Source: Turritopsis dohrnii
Taxonomy: Eukaryota; Cnidaria; Hydrozoa; Anthoathecata; Oceaniidae
Assembly (NCBI GenBank): GCA_027922465.2
Contig: BQMF02000218.1
Coordinates: forward strand, 372,001-436,000
Direction of reading: 5' to 3'
Length of the DNA stretch: 64,000 nt
The notes under the pieces: generated by a model
The model's input: the letters and a program-made list of their open reading frames with translations, nothing else
Database searches by the model: none
Told to the model about the DNA's origin: nothing
Shown here: positions 1-12,102 of the stretch, in pieces
Layout: each line of letters opens with the position of its first letter
How positions within the stretch are numbered: the first letter of the stretch is position 1
Made by a program: the position numbers and the translations under genes

Positions 1-3000
1 AGACACACATGACGTCATCCCAGACTACAGCCACGGACAGGTGAGTTTGCAAAATAAAATTTAACACAAGCAATAAAACCTGATCGATTGCAATAGAAGC
101 CAGTATGTCTAACGAGCCTCGGTCATTTAAATCTTGTCTCATATTTTCACTTGAAATAACGAGGTATTAAGTAGTATTTTGCTTGTTTAACCAAGACAAA
201 ATAACAAGAGTTTGACCACCAACTCTGTCTGATTGAGCATATCTAGTTATATACAAACGTTTAGTGAACTTGCCGAGTGATTTAAGTGACCGATCAAAAC
301 AACTTTTTAAAGCTTGAGTTATTTAGAGGTGAAAGCAATCCAACATTTTTCTCTGATAGTATTTCCATAAAAATTGTCAATAATCATTGATGACTAAAAT
401 AAAGCAAGCATTCCATTTTAGATCGGTGAACTACTAACATACAATACAATAAACAACATCGAAGAGAATCCCTGTCAACAGACCAATCATATGTACGTAG
501 AGGGAATCACCCTGTTAACAGAACATCTATCAGTTGATCTTGTGACAGTCATCACAACAGACATTGAATGCAATGTGGATTTCGCCCGCATGTTAACAGA
601 GCAGATCAAAATCACAAAAGCCAAAGACCATGTCACTGTTTACACAGTAAAAACATCTGTGATGAAGATTGGAGACACACCAAAAGATATTTTACTCTCC
701 ATCTTAAAACATCGAATAGATCGAAGAGCAGTAGTTCTCCTTACACCACGTGACGTCACGTTAAGGTTTCTGGAGGCGAGCGTGGATCTCGGTATGAATC
801 ACCAGCGAGATTTTTGGATAGTCAAAAACTTCGATTATAATCCAGAGTGTATCCCGGCACAGACAGCCGCCTTTAGCGAATACAAAATTAAAGAGTATCG
901 CCCTAAGAAGTCATCGATAATCTACGCCAATCAAGACGACAGACGATGTTCGAACAAGTCGGAGTAAGTAACTATAGCAACTAGCCTTCAAAAGTAATCA
1001 ACCATAACAACATCTTTTCTAACAAGACTATGAAGAAAGGGGATGAAGGCCATACTGACTTCAAGATTCTATGAAAATTTTCAAAAACTAATACCAAGAC
1101 AATAACTAGTTTTGGTTGCAATGTAGTTGGGACGTGGCCTCACAAACGTCCAAGCCATTATAATCTAATAAAATCTAATTTTCCAGAGCCGACAGGACAT
1201 AATCCAGTCCGAATGTAGCTCCTTTGTATGAATCCAACACACCTTCGTTTAGGTTTTGCATGAATCCAACACACCTTCGTTTAGGTTCTGCATGAATCCA
1301 ACACACCTTCGTTTAGGTTTCTGAAAGTTAAATTCAGATCATGATCATTTTCTTCCATTTTTAGTTTAGCTTCATTCATCAAAGAGGAATCACGTTTGGA
1401 AAAAGGTACGTTCGAAGTGAAACTTTGGGTTCGAAAACAGTGGCATCTGGTGTACGAAGTCAAAGAAAACGAACAAATTTTCTCCATAAGACCATTTACC
1501 AGCGATTTCACATTTCTTGGGGCACTGAAAATCGGCCACTTGCAGTCAGTAAAAATTGTATCAGTTATCGAAGGACCATTTTTAATGGTGGCTCATTATC
1601 TGTATGACATCAACAAAACAGCGTGCTCCGTTGGCACAGCATTATGTAAACAACCGAACAGGAGTGGTAATCGGACCGAATGGATAAACACATGTTGCTA
1701 TGGTTACAGTGTTGATTTAATTAATCTTTTGTCAGAAATGTTACATTTACAAATCCATCTTTACATTGTTGAGGATGGCAAGTATGGAGCGTATGATAAA
1801 AAAACGAATTCATTGAACGGGATGGTAGGCGACGTTTATAGTGGAAAAGCTGATATGGCTGTCGCAGGCTTAACAATTAGTTCAGATAGATTAAATCACA
1901 TCGATTTTACTGTACCCTTCTTTATTTCAGACATTGGAATAGCCACGTTAAATATGGGCCAAACTCCAAATTACATTAACGCAAATTTTATTGAAAATAT
2001 AGGAGCAAATGCAATTTATGCTATTGCAACGGTATTTCTGCTTGCAATAGTAATCATTTGTAGCTTTGACAATATGGTTTTGTATTACCGAAGGACTCAC
2101 GATAAAAGATTTCGTGGTCGAAGCGAAGTACGGATGTACTCTTGGAGAGAGGCTTTCAGTTACACAAGTGGTTTATTTTTCCAGAGAGAACTGGGCGGCT
2201 GGAACCCATCCACTTTCTCAGGGCGCACAACTGCGTTGGTGTTTGCGTTTTCCATGGTCGCATTTTCCACGTTATACACTGCATCTCTGACCGCTGAAAG
2301 GGTTGTCCAAACTGACAACGAAAACTTCCAAGGGTTGAAAGATGAAAGGGTGGGTTAAGTACGATTGTTACTCACTATGAACAAACTTTTCCCTAATAAG
2401 CTGTAATGAAAAGACCAGTTTCCAACTTTTGGGTTCAGGATCTTTTGTAACTTTTATCTAGAATGATTCCTGCTTGTTTGAGATCACTTAAATTGCTTTC
2501 TATACTAGATGCAACATCCAACATCCGATTTTAAATTTGCCACATCAGCGCATACAAGCATAGAAGCATTTTTCAAGAACGCACCTGATCCTGTACTCAA
2601 CCGAATGTATCACTTCATGTTGAACTATAATGTGCAAAATCTAGAAGAAGGCATAACTAAAGTTCTGAACAAGTAAGAATACAAGTCTCAAATTAATATT
2701 AAACGCCAATAAATATACCTATTTCCTAAGAAAATACTGAGAAATAGTTTTGAAACAAAACCCAACCAAACAGATCAGTTATATGGCATCGTAAGTTACG
2801 TGCAAACACTTTTCAGCTCTAACAATAATCTCGTTATTCTAGTGAACTGCAAGCATATATGAACGAATATCCATTTCTGAAGTACTACATAGCTAAAATG
2901 TCTCATTGTCGCATTAAAATTCACCAGAATCCAATAGGACAATCCAGCTACGGTATCGCAACAGCTAAAGGTTCATATCTTACCCAATTAATATCAGAAG

Positions 3001-3407
3001 CGATTCTTCAGCTACAGGAAGACGAAACCCTACCAAAACTTCAAGAGAAGTGGTTGACGAGCGATTGTAACGAGATGAGCGCTGAAACGGGTCAATTTAC
3101 TTTGGTCTTCTTCTCCACCCCACTGCTTATGCTCGCAATAGTCATGGTATTGTGTGTGTTCATGCTATTTGGTGAACTTGCAACATGGAAATGGTTCATG
3201 CGAAAACAGAGAGGGGCTAGCATTAATGGGAGCATGAGGTCATACTGGAAGCAAGCACAGAACAATAGCTTCAATGGTATGTATGAGAGTCACTTCATTT
3301 GATGGTAACTTACGACAGCACATAAAACTGCAACCCAAAACGATGTGTAGTGACAGCCAGTTGTCAAAAGGGTTTCCCTTTCAGTTGGTTCATCAATACT
3401 GGTATGA
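1..3407 (+). CDS. NMDA-like ionotropic glutamate receptor, 3' part (six exons, 5' end outside window)
   Basis: Ligand-gated cation channel subunit of the plasma membrane. Exons, joined by GT-AG introns with matching phases: 1-40, 422-966, 1365-2349, 2509-2672, 2843-3276 and 3385-3407 (stop TGA). The first two cover the end of the amino-terminal LIVBP-like domain. The third holds S1 with NMDA-type cysteines (CCYGYSVDL), DGKYG, and LTISSDR, whose Arg is the usual ligand-carboxylate contact. It also holds M1 (IYAIATVFLLAIVIICSF), a pore loop (GLFFQRELGGWNP) and M3 with YTASLTAE in place of SYTANLAAF. Exons four and five give S2 with an acidic ligand contact in AYMNE, paired cysteines (SHC, SDC) and M4. 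The cytoplasmic tail is very short and ends SSILV. The pore N-site reads QR rather than NN. The family is certain; the subtype is not. The last 23-base exon is the least sure. Upstream exons lie outside the window. Confidence 0.88.
1229..1320. repeat. 32-bp tandem repeat in receptor intron
   Basis: Almost three head-to-tail copies of a 32-bp unit beginning TGAATCCAACACACCTTCG, starting at 1229, 1261 and 1293. It lies in the intron between receptor exons 422-966 and 1365-2349, and the third copy stops about 45 bases before the acceptor. Confidence 0.85.
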
Positions 3408-3553
3408 ACAATTACAGCTTGGACAGACCAATTATAGTTTGTTAAATAATTCAGTTGCAGATCTCTTTTAAAAAACACATTTCAAGGAATATTACTGTTC
3501 TTTTATAAGCTTTTCCAACGACAGTAAAAAATATATCTCCATTTCAATACATC

Positions 3554-3559
3554 AATAAA
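3554..3559 (+). terminator. Candidate polyadenylation signal of the receptor gene
   Basis: An AATAAA hexamer sits about 147 bases after the proposed receptor stop codon at 3405-3407. No competing upstream hexamer was noticed in the 3' region. It is one hexamer in AT-rich DNA, so support is modest. Confidence 0.35.
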
Positions 3560-4147
3560 CATTCTCGTCTTCTGAGTTTTGCCAGATTTCCTTTTGTAAT
3601 GGTTTGGGTATGCTCTATAACCTCTTGTTCACTGGGTAACAATAACGATCATCATTTACACAGCATCCATTGGTCCATGACAAGTTGAAATTCATTACTT
3701 AGGAAGATCAAACAAACGAACAACTGAGGAGCATTATGATATTTGATTACTAACAAATGGTTTGATGGACAGAATGAAATGAAAATGAAACCAAAGCCTC
3801 TTGACTTTTCATTTTTTCCAAATGTGTATACGAGAATAGGTCGATCACAATACTTAAAAAGTAGTTACTGTTGAAATGGGGGTTAGTCAAACCTTAGTCA
3901 ATAACAATGCTTTGAGAATGCAAAGAAGAAAAATGATATAAAAAGATGGAGAATGATATAAACGGATGATAGAATGCGTAAACTGAACAATTACTTATGC
4001 TTGCACACTAAAAAAAGATTGCTACATCTTGTCTCCACATCAGACGTTTGTAAAGCAGAGATATTGGATTTATTCATATCTGTTTTCCTTTTTTTAATTT
4101 GACATTAATTACACCAATTCCAACAAAACATCATGTCTAAAGTTTAC
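3560..4147. other. Intergenic spacer between convergent host genes
   Basis: AT-rich sequence with no recognisable gene. I looked here on the minus strand for the missing downstream exons of the L4 gene and found none. Confidence 0.5.
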
Positions 4148-4955
4148 CTTTTCTCCAGTGTGGTGCCCTGATGCTTCCTTGCCTCGCCCTCCCAGTTCCC
4201 TTTTGAGGCCATGGTTTCCTTCCACCACCACGAACTTCACCTCTTCGTTTCACACAGGCTGTTCCCTGAAAAGTAAAAAGTCGAATTACATAGCTTCTGG
4301 AACCACCACTGGACATAGCAGAAACACAATGACCCAAATTTAATTAAAGATTCCATAAAGTTCTAGTGAAGGCTACTAACAGCTCGTATACTTGCACGGT
4401 ACCAAACAACATTTCTGTGAAGTATGTCAATCCTGAAAAAAAAATCACTTGAAAATTAATTCAGCTATACTCCAATTATTAATGCATCATTATCAACAAT
4501 TATTTACTACAAAAATAAATCTGAAATTTGACAAACATTTAAAAGTACACGTTACAGAATAAATTTAACATTCAAGAAAAAGAGTAGAGCAGAATTACCT
4601 GGGATTAGTTTTGAAGACAAAATCGTTTAATTCAATAACCCCTTTACTCTCTCCATCCTTTAAAGAGATAACGTCTATTTTTGGTCCATTTGAATTTTCA
4701 AAGTCACGAGCTTTGATAAACTCCCTTACTGAAGGACTGAAAGTACCTAGAAGAAATTAATCAATGTATGACTAGCAGCATAATTTGTAGTCAAAAAGGA
4801 TCTCTAGCAAAACCAAAGAATAAAATCTCTCTAAAATCAAGAATAATGGAAAGCTTACCATTAGGATCATGAGCAGTGAGATCAACATCAGGTTTAACTA
4901 AGCCGTACTTAATGACTGGCCTTGCATGATGATATTCACGAAATGACAAAAAACC
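4148..4955 (-). CDS. MRPL4: Mitochondrial ribosomal protein L4 (uL4m), partial, four exons
   Basis: Structural protein of the mitochondrial large ribosomal subunit. Minus-strand exons in order: 4955-4859, 4746-4599, 4432-4381, 4265-4148. All junctions have GT-AG borders and compatible phases. The last exon carries the uL4 signature [19 protein letters not shown] followed by [12 protein letters not shown], and exon 4432-4381 carries [18 protein letters not shown], matching the conserved helix before it. The donor GTAAAC at 4147 implies a further exon. None was found at lower coordinates before the convergent glutamate receptor, so about the last third of the protein is missing. The N-terminal exon is also not identified. 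It may be a truncated paralogue, or the gene may continue in an exon I could not recognise. Confidence 0.85.
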
Positions 4956-7516
4956 CTTAAAAGTAATAAACTGTTTAATTAATATAAATGCATAAACAAT
5001 ATGTTTATGAATGTGTAGTATGACCAACAAATCATAAAATCATTAAAAAACCTGATCAGAGTAGTGGCATTCTCCAATTTGTTTTGACAAAATTCAATGA
5101 TTACAGACTAATTCTAATTTTATAAGATGTAAATAGAAACAAGCCTTGTATCAAAAACAAAAACAGAATTATATTAATGATAGGTCCAACAATAAGAACA
5201 GAATGAGGCTGAAATTTGAACCTGTGTTCTTAACGCAAAGGCTAAAAATCTTACTTGTTCCTATAAAAAGGGGGCATGTATGCAAAGCTATGTATCCCTA
5301 CATTGGTAGAATGGGTGGATAAATGACATCACCAACCCTATGTTGAGATCTGAAATAACTTGACCATTTCATGGTATATTAGTCCATCGTACCAAGCTTG
5401 GTTTATTTCCAGAACAATTTGAAATGACATAACATTGAGGTGGAGTTGATGTAGAAGACAATCTTACAGCTAGGATTAAAAGTGGCTGGGCTAAGTTTAG
5501 GGAATTGTTACCTAAATTGTTACCTAGCAAAATTATATGGTAGTGAGATCTGACCAATATAGGAAGGAGACATAAAAGGTAAGGAATAAATGATAGGAGA
5601 ATTACTAAGTTAAATGGGTGTGGTAAGTGAAGATGACAGAATACATCTTTCCGGTCCTCTGAATTTAGGTGGGCACTCCGCAAAATCGACCTTAAACCGA
5701 TGCAGAATTCCAAAAGCCAAGCTTGAAATTGCTATATTTTGCCGACCTATCTTAAATTAAATTCAGAGGTCTGCTTGAACTGAGAATTAGGTTGTAGCTA
5801 AATAGCTTAAGAGAATGGTTTTATAAAAGAATGGAAGTCGATAATATGGACCAGTCATGAACATTAGAAATATTATATTTCTTTCTGTTTCATTGAATTA
5901 CTATGAGTTAAAAGCAAGCATTTTTTAGAATCTTTTTTGAAAACAGATTTCTAATCTAAATTTAAGACATGTTAATTATTCATGATGTCTGAAAAGGAAA
6001 AAAACAGTTATGTTCAATTGGATTTTTATACTCAAACACTATAAGCTCTTAAAAGCTCTTTAAGAAAACTCAACTTGTGCTTTGTTCTAAATCTATTTAA
6101 ATATCTGATTCTCTGTTTGTTTGTTTGTTTGTCTGTCTTTCACACAAAATGGTAGATGTGAGCTGTAAGAGAAATTATTTCTCTTGTGTGCAAAGTCAGT
6201 GTGAAGCTATTGCATTAAGACCCAAATTGAATGCCAAGTTATTGAGGAAATATCTCTGTAACCTGACGTTTTATTGGGTCAGCGATCGTCTGAATCAGTT
6301 TTTTGCCAACACCGAAATTTTATTTTACGTGATCTCTTAGGGGGTGATACAACGCAAGCTGAACGACCGCCTTTTGCCATAATCTTCACAAAACTTGCAG
6401 ACCCATCCGTTTTTGCTTGCAGAAAAGTATGCAAATGGGTATAAGTTCTCCCATTTTGCTTGAATTTGGTTTGCCTCTAAATAAGATCGTTGAAGAACAA
6501 TTTGATCTACGAGCTCTTTATTTTGCTCATTATTTTCACAAGATAAATCAATTTGTTCATTGTCAGAAGATGCAATTTAAGTTTCACTTTCTGAACAGTC
6601 AGTATTTGAAGAAGATTCGTTTTCATTTGAAGACGAATTCCATTGAAATGCTACAGTTTTCCTCCGTTCTTGAGGTACTAAGAGTTTCTGTCGAGCTTGG
6701 TTTACACAGCATTTCAAAAATACTTTGTTGTTTTTTATTTGAACTTGATAGAAGACATTTTGAACTATAAGTAGAAGCCTTTTTATTATGGCTGATTCCC
6801 AAAGTTTTGTGACATGTGACATGTGGCCTGAAAAAGATAATTACATCTAATTTCAATGAAATTCTCTGGTGTCTCTTGCTTACATGTGTTTTATAAATTT
6901 GTATTCAAACACATGTTCTGTACTGAAGACTTAGACTTATTGCATTTGTTATTTATGTAATAACACTAAGAACTGTGACAGAGATTGATAATGATCAATA
7001 ACGTTTCCCTTGAGAGCTTTTAATTTCTCCACACTGATGGAGGTTTAGGTATAAAGCCTGGTTCAGACCTGGCAATTACAATGACTTAAAAATAATATAA
7101 TAAATTTATGCAATAAATTGTTTTGTAAAGTACAACCGATTAATTGATAATGATCATAGAAACTACATAGCTCATGAAATTTGCAATAGTAATGTTTTCT
7201 TTCTTTTTGGGGTGGCAAAACTTTATGTCAAAACAAAAGTTTTTACTGCTTCACTTTTTCTCTTACAGTTTAGTTCTTCTGATAATGAAGAAAGAAGAAA
7301 ACAAACCATTTCTACATTTTCGTAGGAGTACTGCTTTGCTAGTGATACATGAGTATCTGTTTCAATAATGTCGTAAAATTAAATTGCGCTACTGTGTGGT
7401 GTATCAACAACGAATATAAAAATCATTAAACATAATGCCAAAAATTGTAACAAAAATTTTGGGAAGCGTTCAGGAATGAATCTTGGCAAATTCCATCTAC
7501 GTTCTCGGCTTTTATA
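4956..7516. other. Gene-free AT-rich region
   Basis: No credible coding region on either strand; ORFs here are short and lack recognisable motifs. There is a short (TTTG)n run near 6114-6133. At 7047-7085 lies one end of a MITE (CTGGTTCAGACCTGGC) also seen at both ends of the element at 33667-34118. Upstream L4 exons could be hidden here but were not recognised. Confidence 0.5.
7047..7085 (+). repeat. Solo end of the GGTTCAGACCTGGC MITE family
   Basis: CCTGGTTCAGACCTGGCAAT matches both inverted ends of the element at 33667-34118. No matching second end was found nearby, so this is a truncated or solo copy. Confidence 0.55.
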
Positions 7517-8431
7517 CAGTGTGTCCACAAGAAAGTGGGTCACTCATTTAAAACACAAATAACTTTTTGAATTTTCACCAATAGAAAGCGCTTTTTATAC
7601 TGCTGGAAAGAAGATTTTTGCTCTTTCTAAATACATGACTGTTTTAATAAAAAAATAAATTTTTAGGGAAATATAATCGATTGTACCATGAAACCACGCA
7701 ATTAAATCAATAATGATCAATTAACGCTTGCTTGAATAGGAGTTAATGGCTCAAGTAATATATAAAAAGTTACAAAAATTAAGTTAGTTTTTCATAAGTT
7801 GTATTCACACTGAAAGCACATACTTTTTTACAAATGTAAGAGACTTCATTGCTAGAGACCTTTGATAAGCATAAAAGCAATAGAGGATAAACGCTAATTA
7901 TTCCATTACTTTCAACGTGTCCGCCGTTTCTTTGAATACAAAGGTTTACCCTGTTTCTCATTTCAGTAAACGAACGTCTAATGATTGGTTGGTTCTGTCT
8001 TAATAAATTTACTTTGTCCACTATTCTTCTTCTCAATTCGACTACATTGGGCGGTGGGGTTGCAAAAATGTTTTGCTTTAGGTAGCCCCAAAGGAAAAAG
8101 TCCAATGGGGTTAGATCCGGAGATTGAGGCAGCCACTCAATTGTGTGGTGAAGTGGGACTACACAATTTTGAAATCGTCTTCGGAGCAATCAACGTACTT
8201 CAACGGTTCTATGAGCCGGAGCTCCATCCTTAAACCACCAAATATCGTGGAAAACATTGCCAGCATATTGCCTAAACACATTCGCAATAGCTGGAAAAGC
8301 CACATATTCCAGCATCTCTTTGTATGTTCGCCAATTAACATTTCGATTAAAAAAATGAGGGCCAATAATTTGCCCATTTCCACAAAGGCCAATCGAACCA
8401 TGACGTTTTTCGCGTGAATTGCTATTCTCAA
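7517..8431 (-). pseudogene. Decayed Tc1/mariner transposase and element end
   Basis: A cut-and-paste transposase remnant on the minus strand. Around 8260-8220 one frame reads a DGAPAHRT-like catalytic block. After a frame break, 8189-7900 reads on with EWLPQSPDLTPLDFFLWGYL, the C-terminal catalytic Asp block of mariner-like DDD/E transposases, then a basic tail. At least one frameshift and the missing N-terminus make it inactive. The distal end reads CAGTGTGTCCACAAGAAAGT next to TA at 7515-7516, as expected for this superfamily. The opposite end was not found. It abuts the 3' LTR of the gypsy element. Confidence 0.75.
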
Positions 8432-8439
8432 ATTTAAAA

Positions 8440-8571
8440 TTTGGAGGATGTTGAGATAGAAACTGAGTCTAGTTGAAAGCTCTAAGGCCAGTCATATATA
8501 TATTAATATTAAGTAGGTTTCTGAACATAAACATAAGAATAAAAGATGTTAACTGTACATCTCCCCTCCTA
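8440..8571 (-). repeat. Gypsy polypurine tract and short 3' LTR start
   Basis: On the minus strand a purine run (AGGAGGGGAGA, complement of 8561-8571) is followed directly by TGTACAGTTAACATC, the TG start expected of an LTR. It comes some 310 bases after the integrase frame ends. The LTR would end within about 120 bases, before the mariner remnant. The LTR end and target duplication are not resolved. Confidence 0.5.
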
Positions 8572-9544
8572 CTGAGAGAATGTATAAAGTGTCCATTATC
8601 TCCTCTTACAAAATGAATGCTCATTCAGACAGTCCAGGTTTGTTGAAGTCAGCCAGGCGTTGTAGGGCTCTTGGTAATCGCATGTGATGGTGTCTGATTG
8701 AGCTGGGTCGATTGTGTATGGTGGTGTAGTGGCATTGTTGGTTTGGCACACTACTGGACTTACGGTGATATCAAGGGATGGGTTAGCTGTGCTGCTGGGA
8801 TGGCTTTCAGGAATTTTCTGTTTCGTAGAGTGATGCGCCTAGAACCACTAAGTTTGATATGGTACTGACGGTGTGGCAGCGCTTCTACAACAGTGCCTGT
8901 TTTATGTCATCGCTTACCGATGTTGTCTCTTGAATGGCAACTATAGCACCAATCGGTAATTCAGGCAGATGATGGGCCGAACTATTGTAAGTGTAAGTTA
9001 ATTTTCGGTTCCTCTCTCCCAGGGCCAATCTTTGTGTACATTGATCCAATCCAATGATCCAATCTTTGTGTAGCTTGTAGTGTTTCGGATTGGTGGGTAG
9101 ATGGTCCCGGAGTTGGCGGTGCAAAAGGATTTGGGCTGGACTGAGGTTGATGTGAGGCAATGGTGTGTTTCGATACTGTAAAATGGCACGAGCCACCTTG
9201 TCTGTGTCGATTGAACCATTTGGTAAAATGTTGTTGGTTATCAGTCGTTTTCCAGCTTTCACACCTAACTCCGCTCTTCCATTTGAATGAGGATATTCTA
9301 CTGAGGATATTCGATGGTGGACACCCCATGTGGCTAGAAAGTTCTGGAAAGCTGTTGCTTTGAACTGTGGGCCACCATCGGAGCTAAACTCCTCTGGCAC
9401 GCCATAAGCAATGAACAATGACCGGCAAACGTTGATTAAATTGGAGGTGGTGGCTGTTCCAGGTTGAAAGTGGTATATGTTCAGCCATACACTATATTGG
9501 TCGACAATGGAGAGATATGTGACCGTCCAGGGGATTTTGATAAC

Positions 9545-9775
9545 AAACGATAAAACGTTAGAAAACGTTAAAAACGTTTTTTATTTTTGGAAAAACGTTT
9601 TTTTTAAAACGAAAAAACGTTTTAACGTTTTTTGAAAAACGTTTTTAACGTTTTTTAAAAACGTTTTATGGTTTTCAAAAACGTTTTTTCAAAAACGTAA
9701 AAACGTTAAAACGTTTTCTAAAAAACGTTTTTTCAAAAACGTAAAAAAACATTTTTAAAAAACGATTTTGGAAAC
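9545..9775. repeat. Left subterminal AAAACGTTTT palindrome array
   Basis: Many close copies of the palindromic core AACGTT flanked by A and T runs (AAAACGTTTT), immediately inside the left terminal repeat of the 9519-15103 transposon. They can pair with the similar right array at 14826-15075. Likely transposase-binding or fold-back sequence; that role is inferred. Confidence 0.9.
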
Positions 9776-9822
9776 AGAATGTTTAGACCTACTGCGCGGG
9801 CAAACTACGTGGAGAGCCATGC

Positions 9823-9854
9823 ACAACCTCGATCCCAGGGCTGGGATCGAGGTT
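9823..9854. repeat. Short perfect hairpin, CAACCTCGATCCCAG type
   Basis: CAACCTCGATCCCAG is followed by its exact complement with a two-base loop. The same arm motif closes the larger foldback at 46807-46899, so this may be a minimal relic of a small dispersed foldback family. Confidence 0.7.
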
Positions 9855-12102
9855 GGAGCCATGCATTCTGTTACAACGTGACCGGGGGTAAAAAGTTAGC
9901 TTTTTTGCTACATACTTCATTTTAAGCCGGCGTAAAAATGTTCAGGAAAAAAGACAGTTTTTTCTGAAAACAATGTATTTATCTTAGAACTTTCATTTTA
10001 TTTATTTTAAAAAGATATCTTTTCATTAATTCTAATGGATTATTCAGTCTTCTTTTACCCCCATCATTATATAACTTGTGTGTCCCTGTGCTTTGCGCGG
10101 TGTAACAAACGCACGACTTTCGTTCGGCATGGTAGCGTTTCTCTTCGAAGAAGTCATGGCGTGGGTGAAGATTCAAGATCTGGTGAGTTCTTTTATCTTT
10201 GTAAATCTTTTAATTCAAGAACTTCGTAGGCTCAATTTAGTGTCAAAACATGGATTTCCTTACTTAAGTATCCCACTCTGTAAACATTTTTGTAAAGTGA
10301 TGTGATTTCGTAGATCTCATTAACTTCAAATTTTGGAAGATATTACTAAGTAAATTGTCATTTCCACCGTATGTTTCGACTAGAAAAAAGTGTTTGAAAT
10401 CAACAAACGAACAACAATAAGTGTAGGGTGATTTCATTTTATTTCAGTATGCAATATCTTTTTTCTGGAAATTTATATATATCCAGAGCAACACTGTAAA
10501 AAGCAGTTATAAATACATTATGGCTTTATGTAGAGCTTTCGTGTAACCAACATTGGAAACAAACTGTCAACCAATGAAAATCAATTGGTTTTTTTTCAAT
10601 AGTTACGATACATTGAGTAGACTCTTATCTTTGGCAGCGTTCCAATTAAGGATTCGCGATTCGCGAAATGCGAATCATTTTCCAACTTTCACGAACCATA
10701 TTTCGTGATATTCAGAAAAAATCGCGAACTGTTTTTTGCTTTTCCCGGCAGTAAGGTTCTTAGAAAGTATATTGTATATTAAGTATATTAAGTGGTTGTA
10801 ACTGATTGACGTTGTTTCTAATGCTAGTGTAGATGACAAATCATCGTAGTTGCCTACCATGTTTACCCACGTGATGAATAGATTCGCGATTTACGTATGT
10901 TTAAAAACGTTATTCATATAATGTTTGATTTAAAAAAGAAATCGTTCGTAATTACTTCAGCACTGATCTTTTTTGACATGTAAAAGTTTTCTTTCGGAAG
11001 ATTAAACTTTTTCTTTCAGACAAAGTCACGGTAAAAAATTCCGCGTTATACGCATTTTCCCAATGGAGACAAGCAAAGGAATTTCCCAAAAGTGAGAAAG
11101 AAAAAAAAGGAAAAACTAAGAATAAAAGAAAAAAGAAAGCAAAAAATAAAAAACACGTTTTGTCTTGTGAAAGACAACGTGAAAAACTATATATGCGTTA
11201 TGCGTACGTGTACGGACATGCCCAACGCAATTTCGTATTCAAAAAATAGTAAATATTTTTACATTACTAAAACCACAAGTAGAACAAATTAGATTTTATA
11301 CAGGTCATTCGAACTGTTAAGTATAAGTGGTGAAGTACAAAGAGAAAGGCAATCAGTCTCCTGTGTTTGGGGTTCACAGGTTAAATCGTCCCCCGTGCTT
11401 CGCTTTCCTTCAGTACTATTAAATTTGTTCGACGTATTGAAAGTCACATACGGACCAAAATAAATACTTTAAGATCTACTTGTACAGGCCTGTGAGGTAT
11501 TTCCATTTCTAAACTTAAAAGATTCGGGCTTCAGACCTTTTTTAGGCCTTAAGATTTGTGGAAATCGAGCAATAAAAATCGCTCGTGCAAACACAACTTT
11601 TCGCGATTTGCGTGCGCGATGATCGCGCGAGCACGCATTTCTAAACGGAGAAGACTGCCCCCAGACCCCCAGCTGAGGTTTACACGGCCTTACCTTTTTC
11701 CCAATTACTGCCTCAACGAGGAATTTTTTTTGCTCCTGGCTAACGCCCTGAGGGAATTAGAAGCATTTAGAACCCCCAAAATTTTCATTGGAAGCTCAGA
11801 TCCGCCCAGCTCCGTTTTGAGCTTGACACTTGTACGTTACTTGCTTCGCTCGTAAGTTTCACGAATCAACTTTGGAATTTTAATTGGAACGCTGTTTGGA
11901 AAGGTATTTTCTCTAGTTAAGTGTGATTTCTGGGAGGAGGCAGCCAAACAATGAAAATCATACTTTTTTTCAGGTAAAATTGGATAATAATAGCAAATTC
12001 CGTTTGACTCAAAAGTTGACCTAGATCTCAAAGGTAATAACAAAGGGCTCTCTCCACTTCACTATCGACCCCATTTTCTGAGGCGGGAGAGAGATGTTAT
12101 GA
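9855..12102. other. Left non-coding body of the 5.6-kb transposon
   Basis: No convincing gene. Short ORFs near 10035-10305 and 11556-11855 have no recognisable motif. About 11190-11470 matches 20960-21250, including CAGTCTCCTGTGTTTGGGGT, so part of this body is itself a dispersed repeat. Confidence 0.55.
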
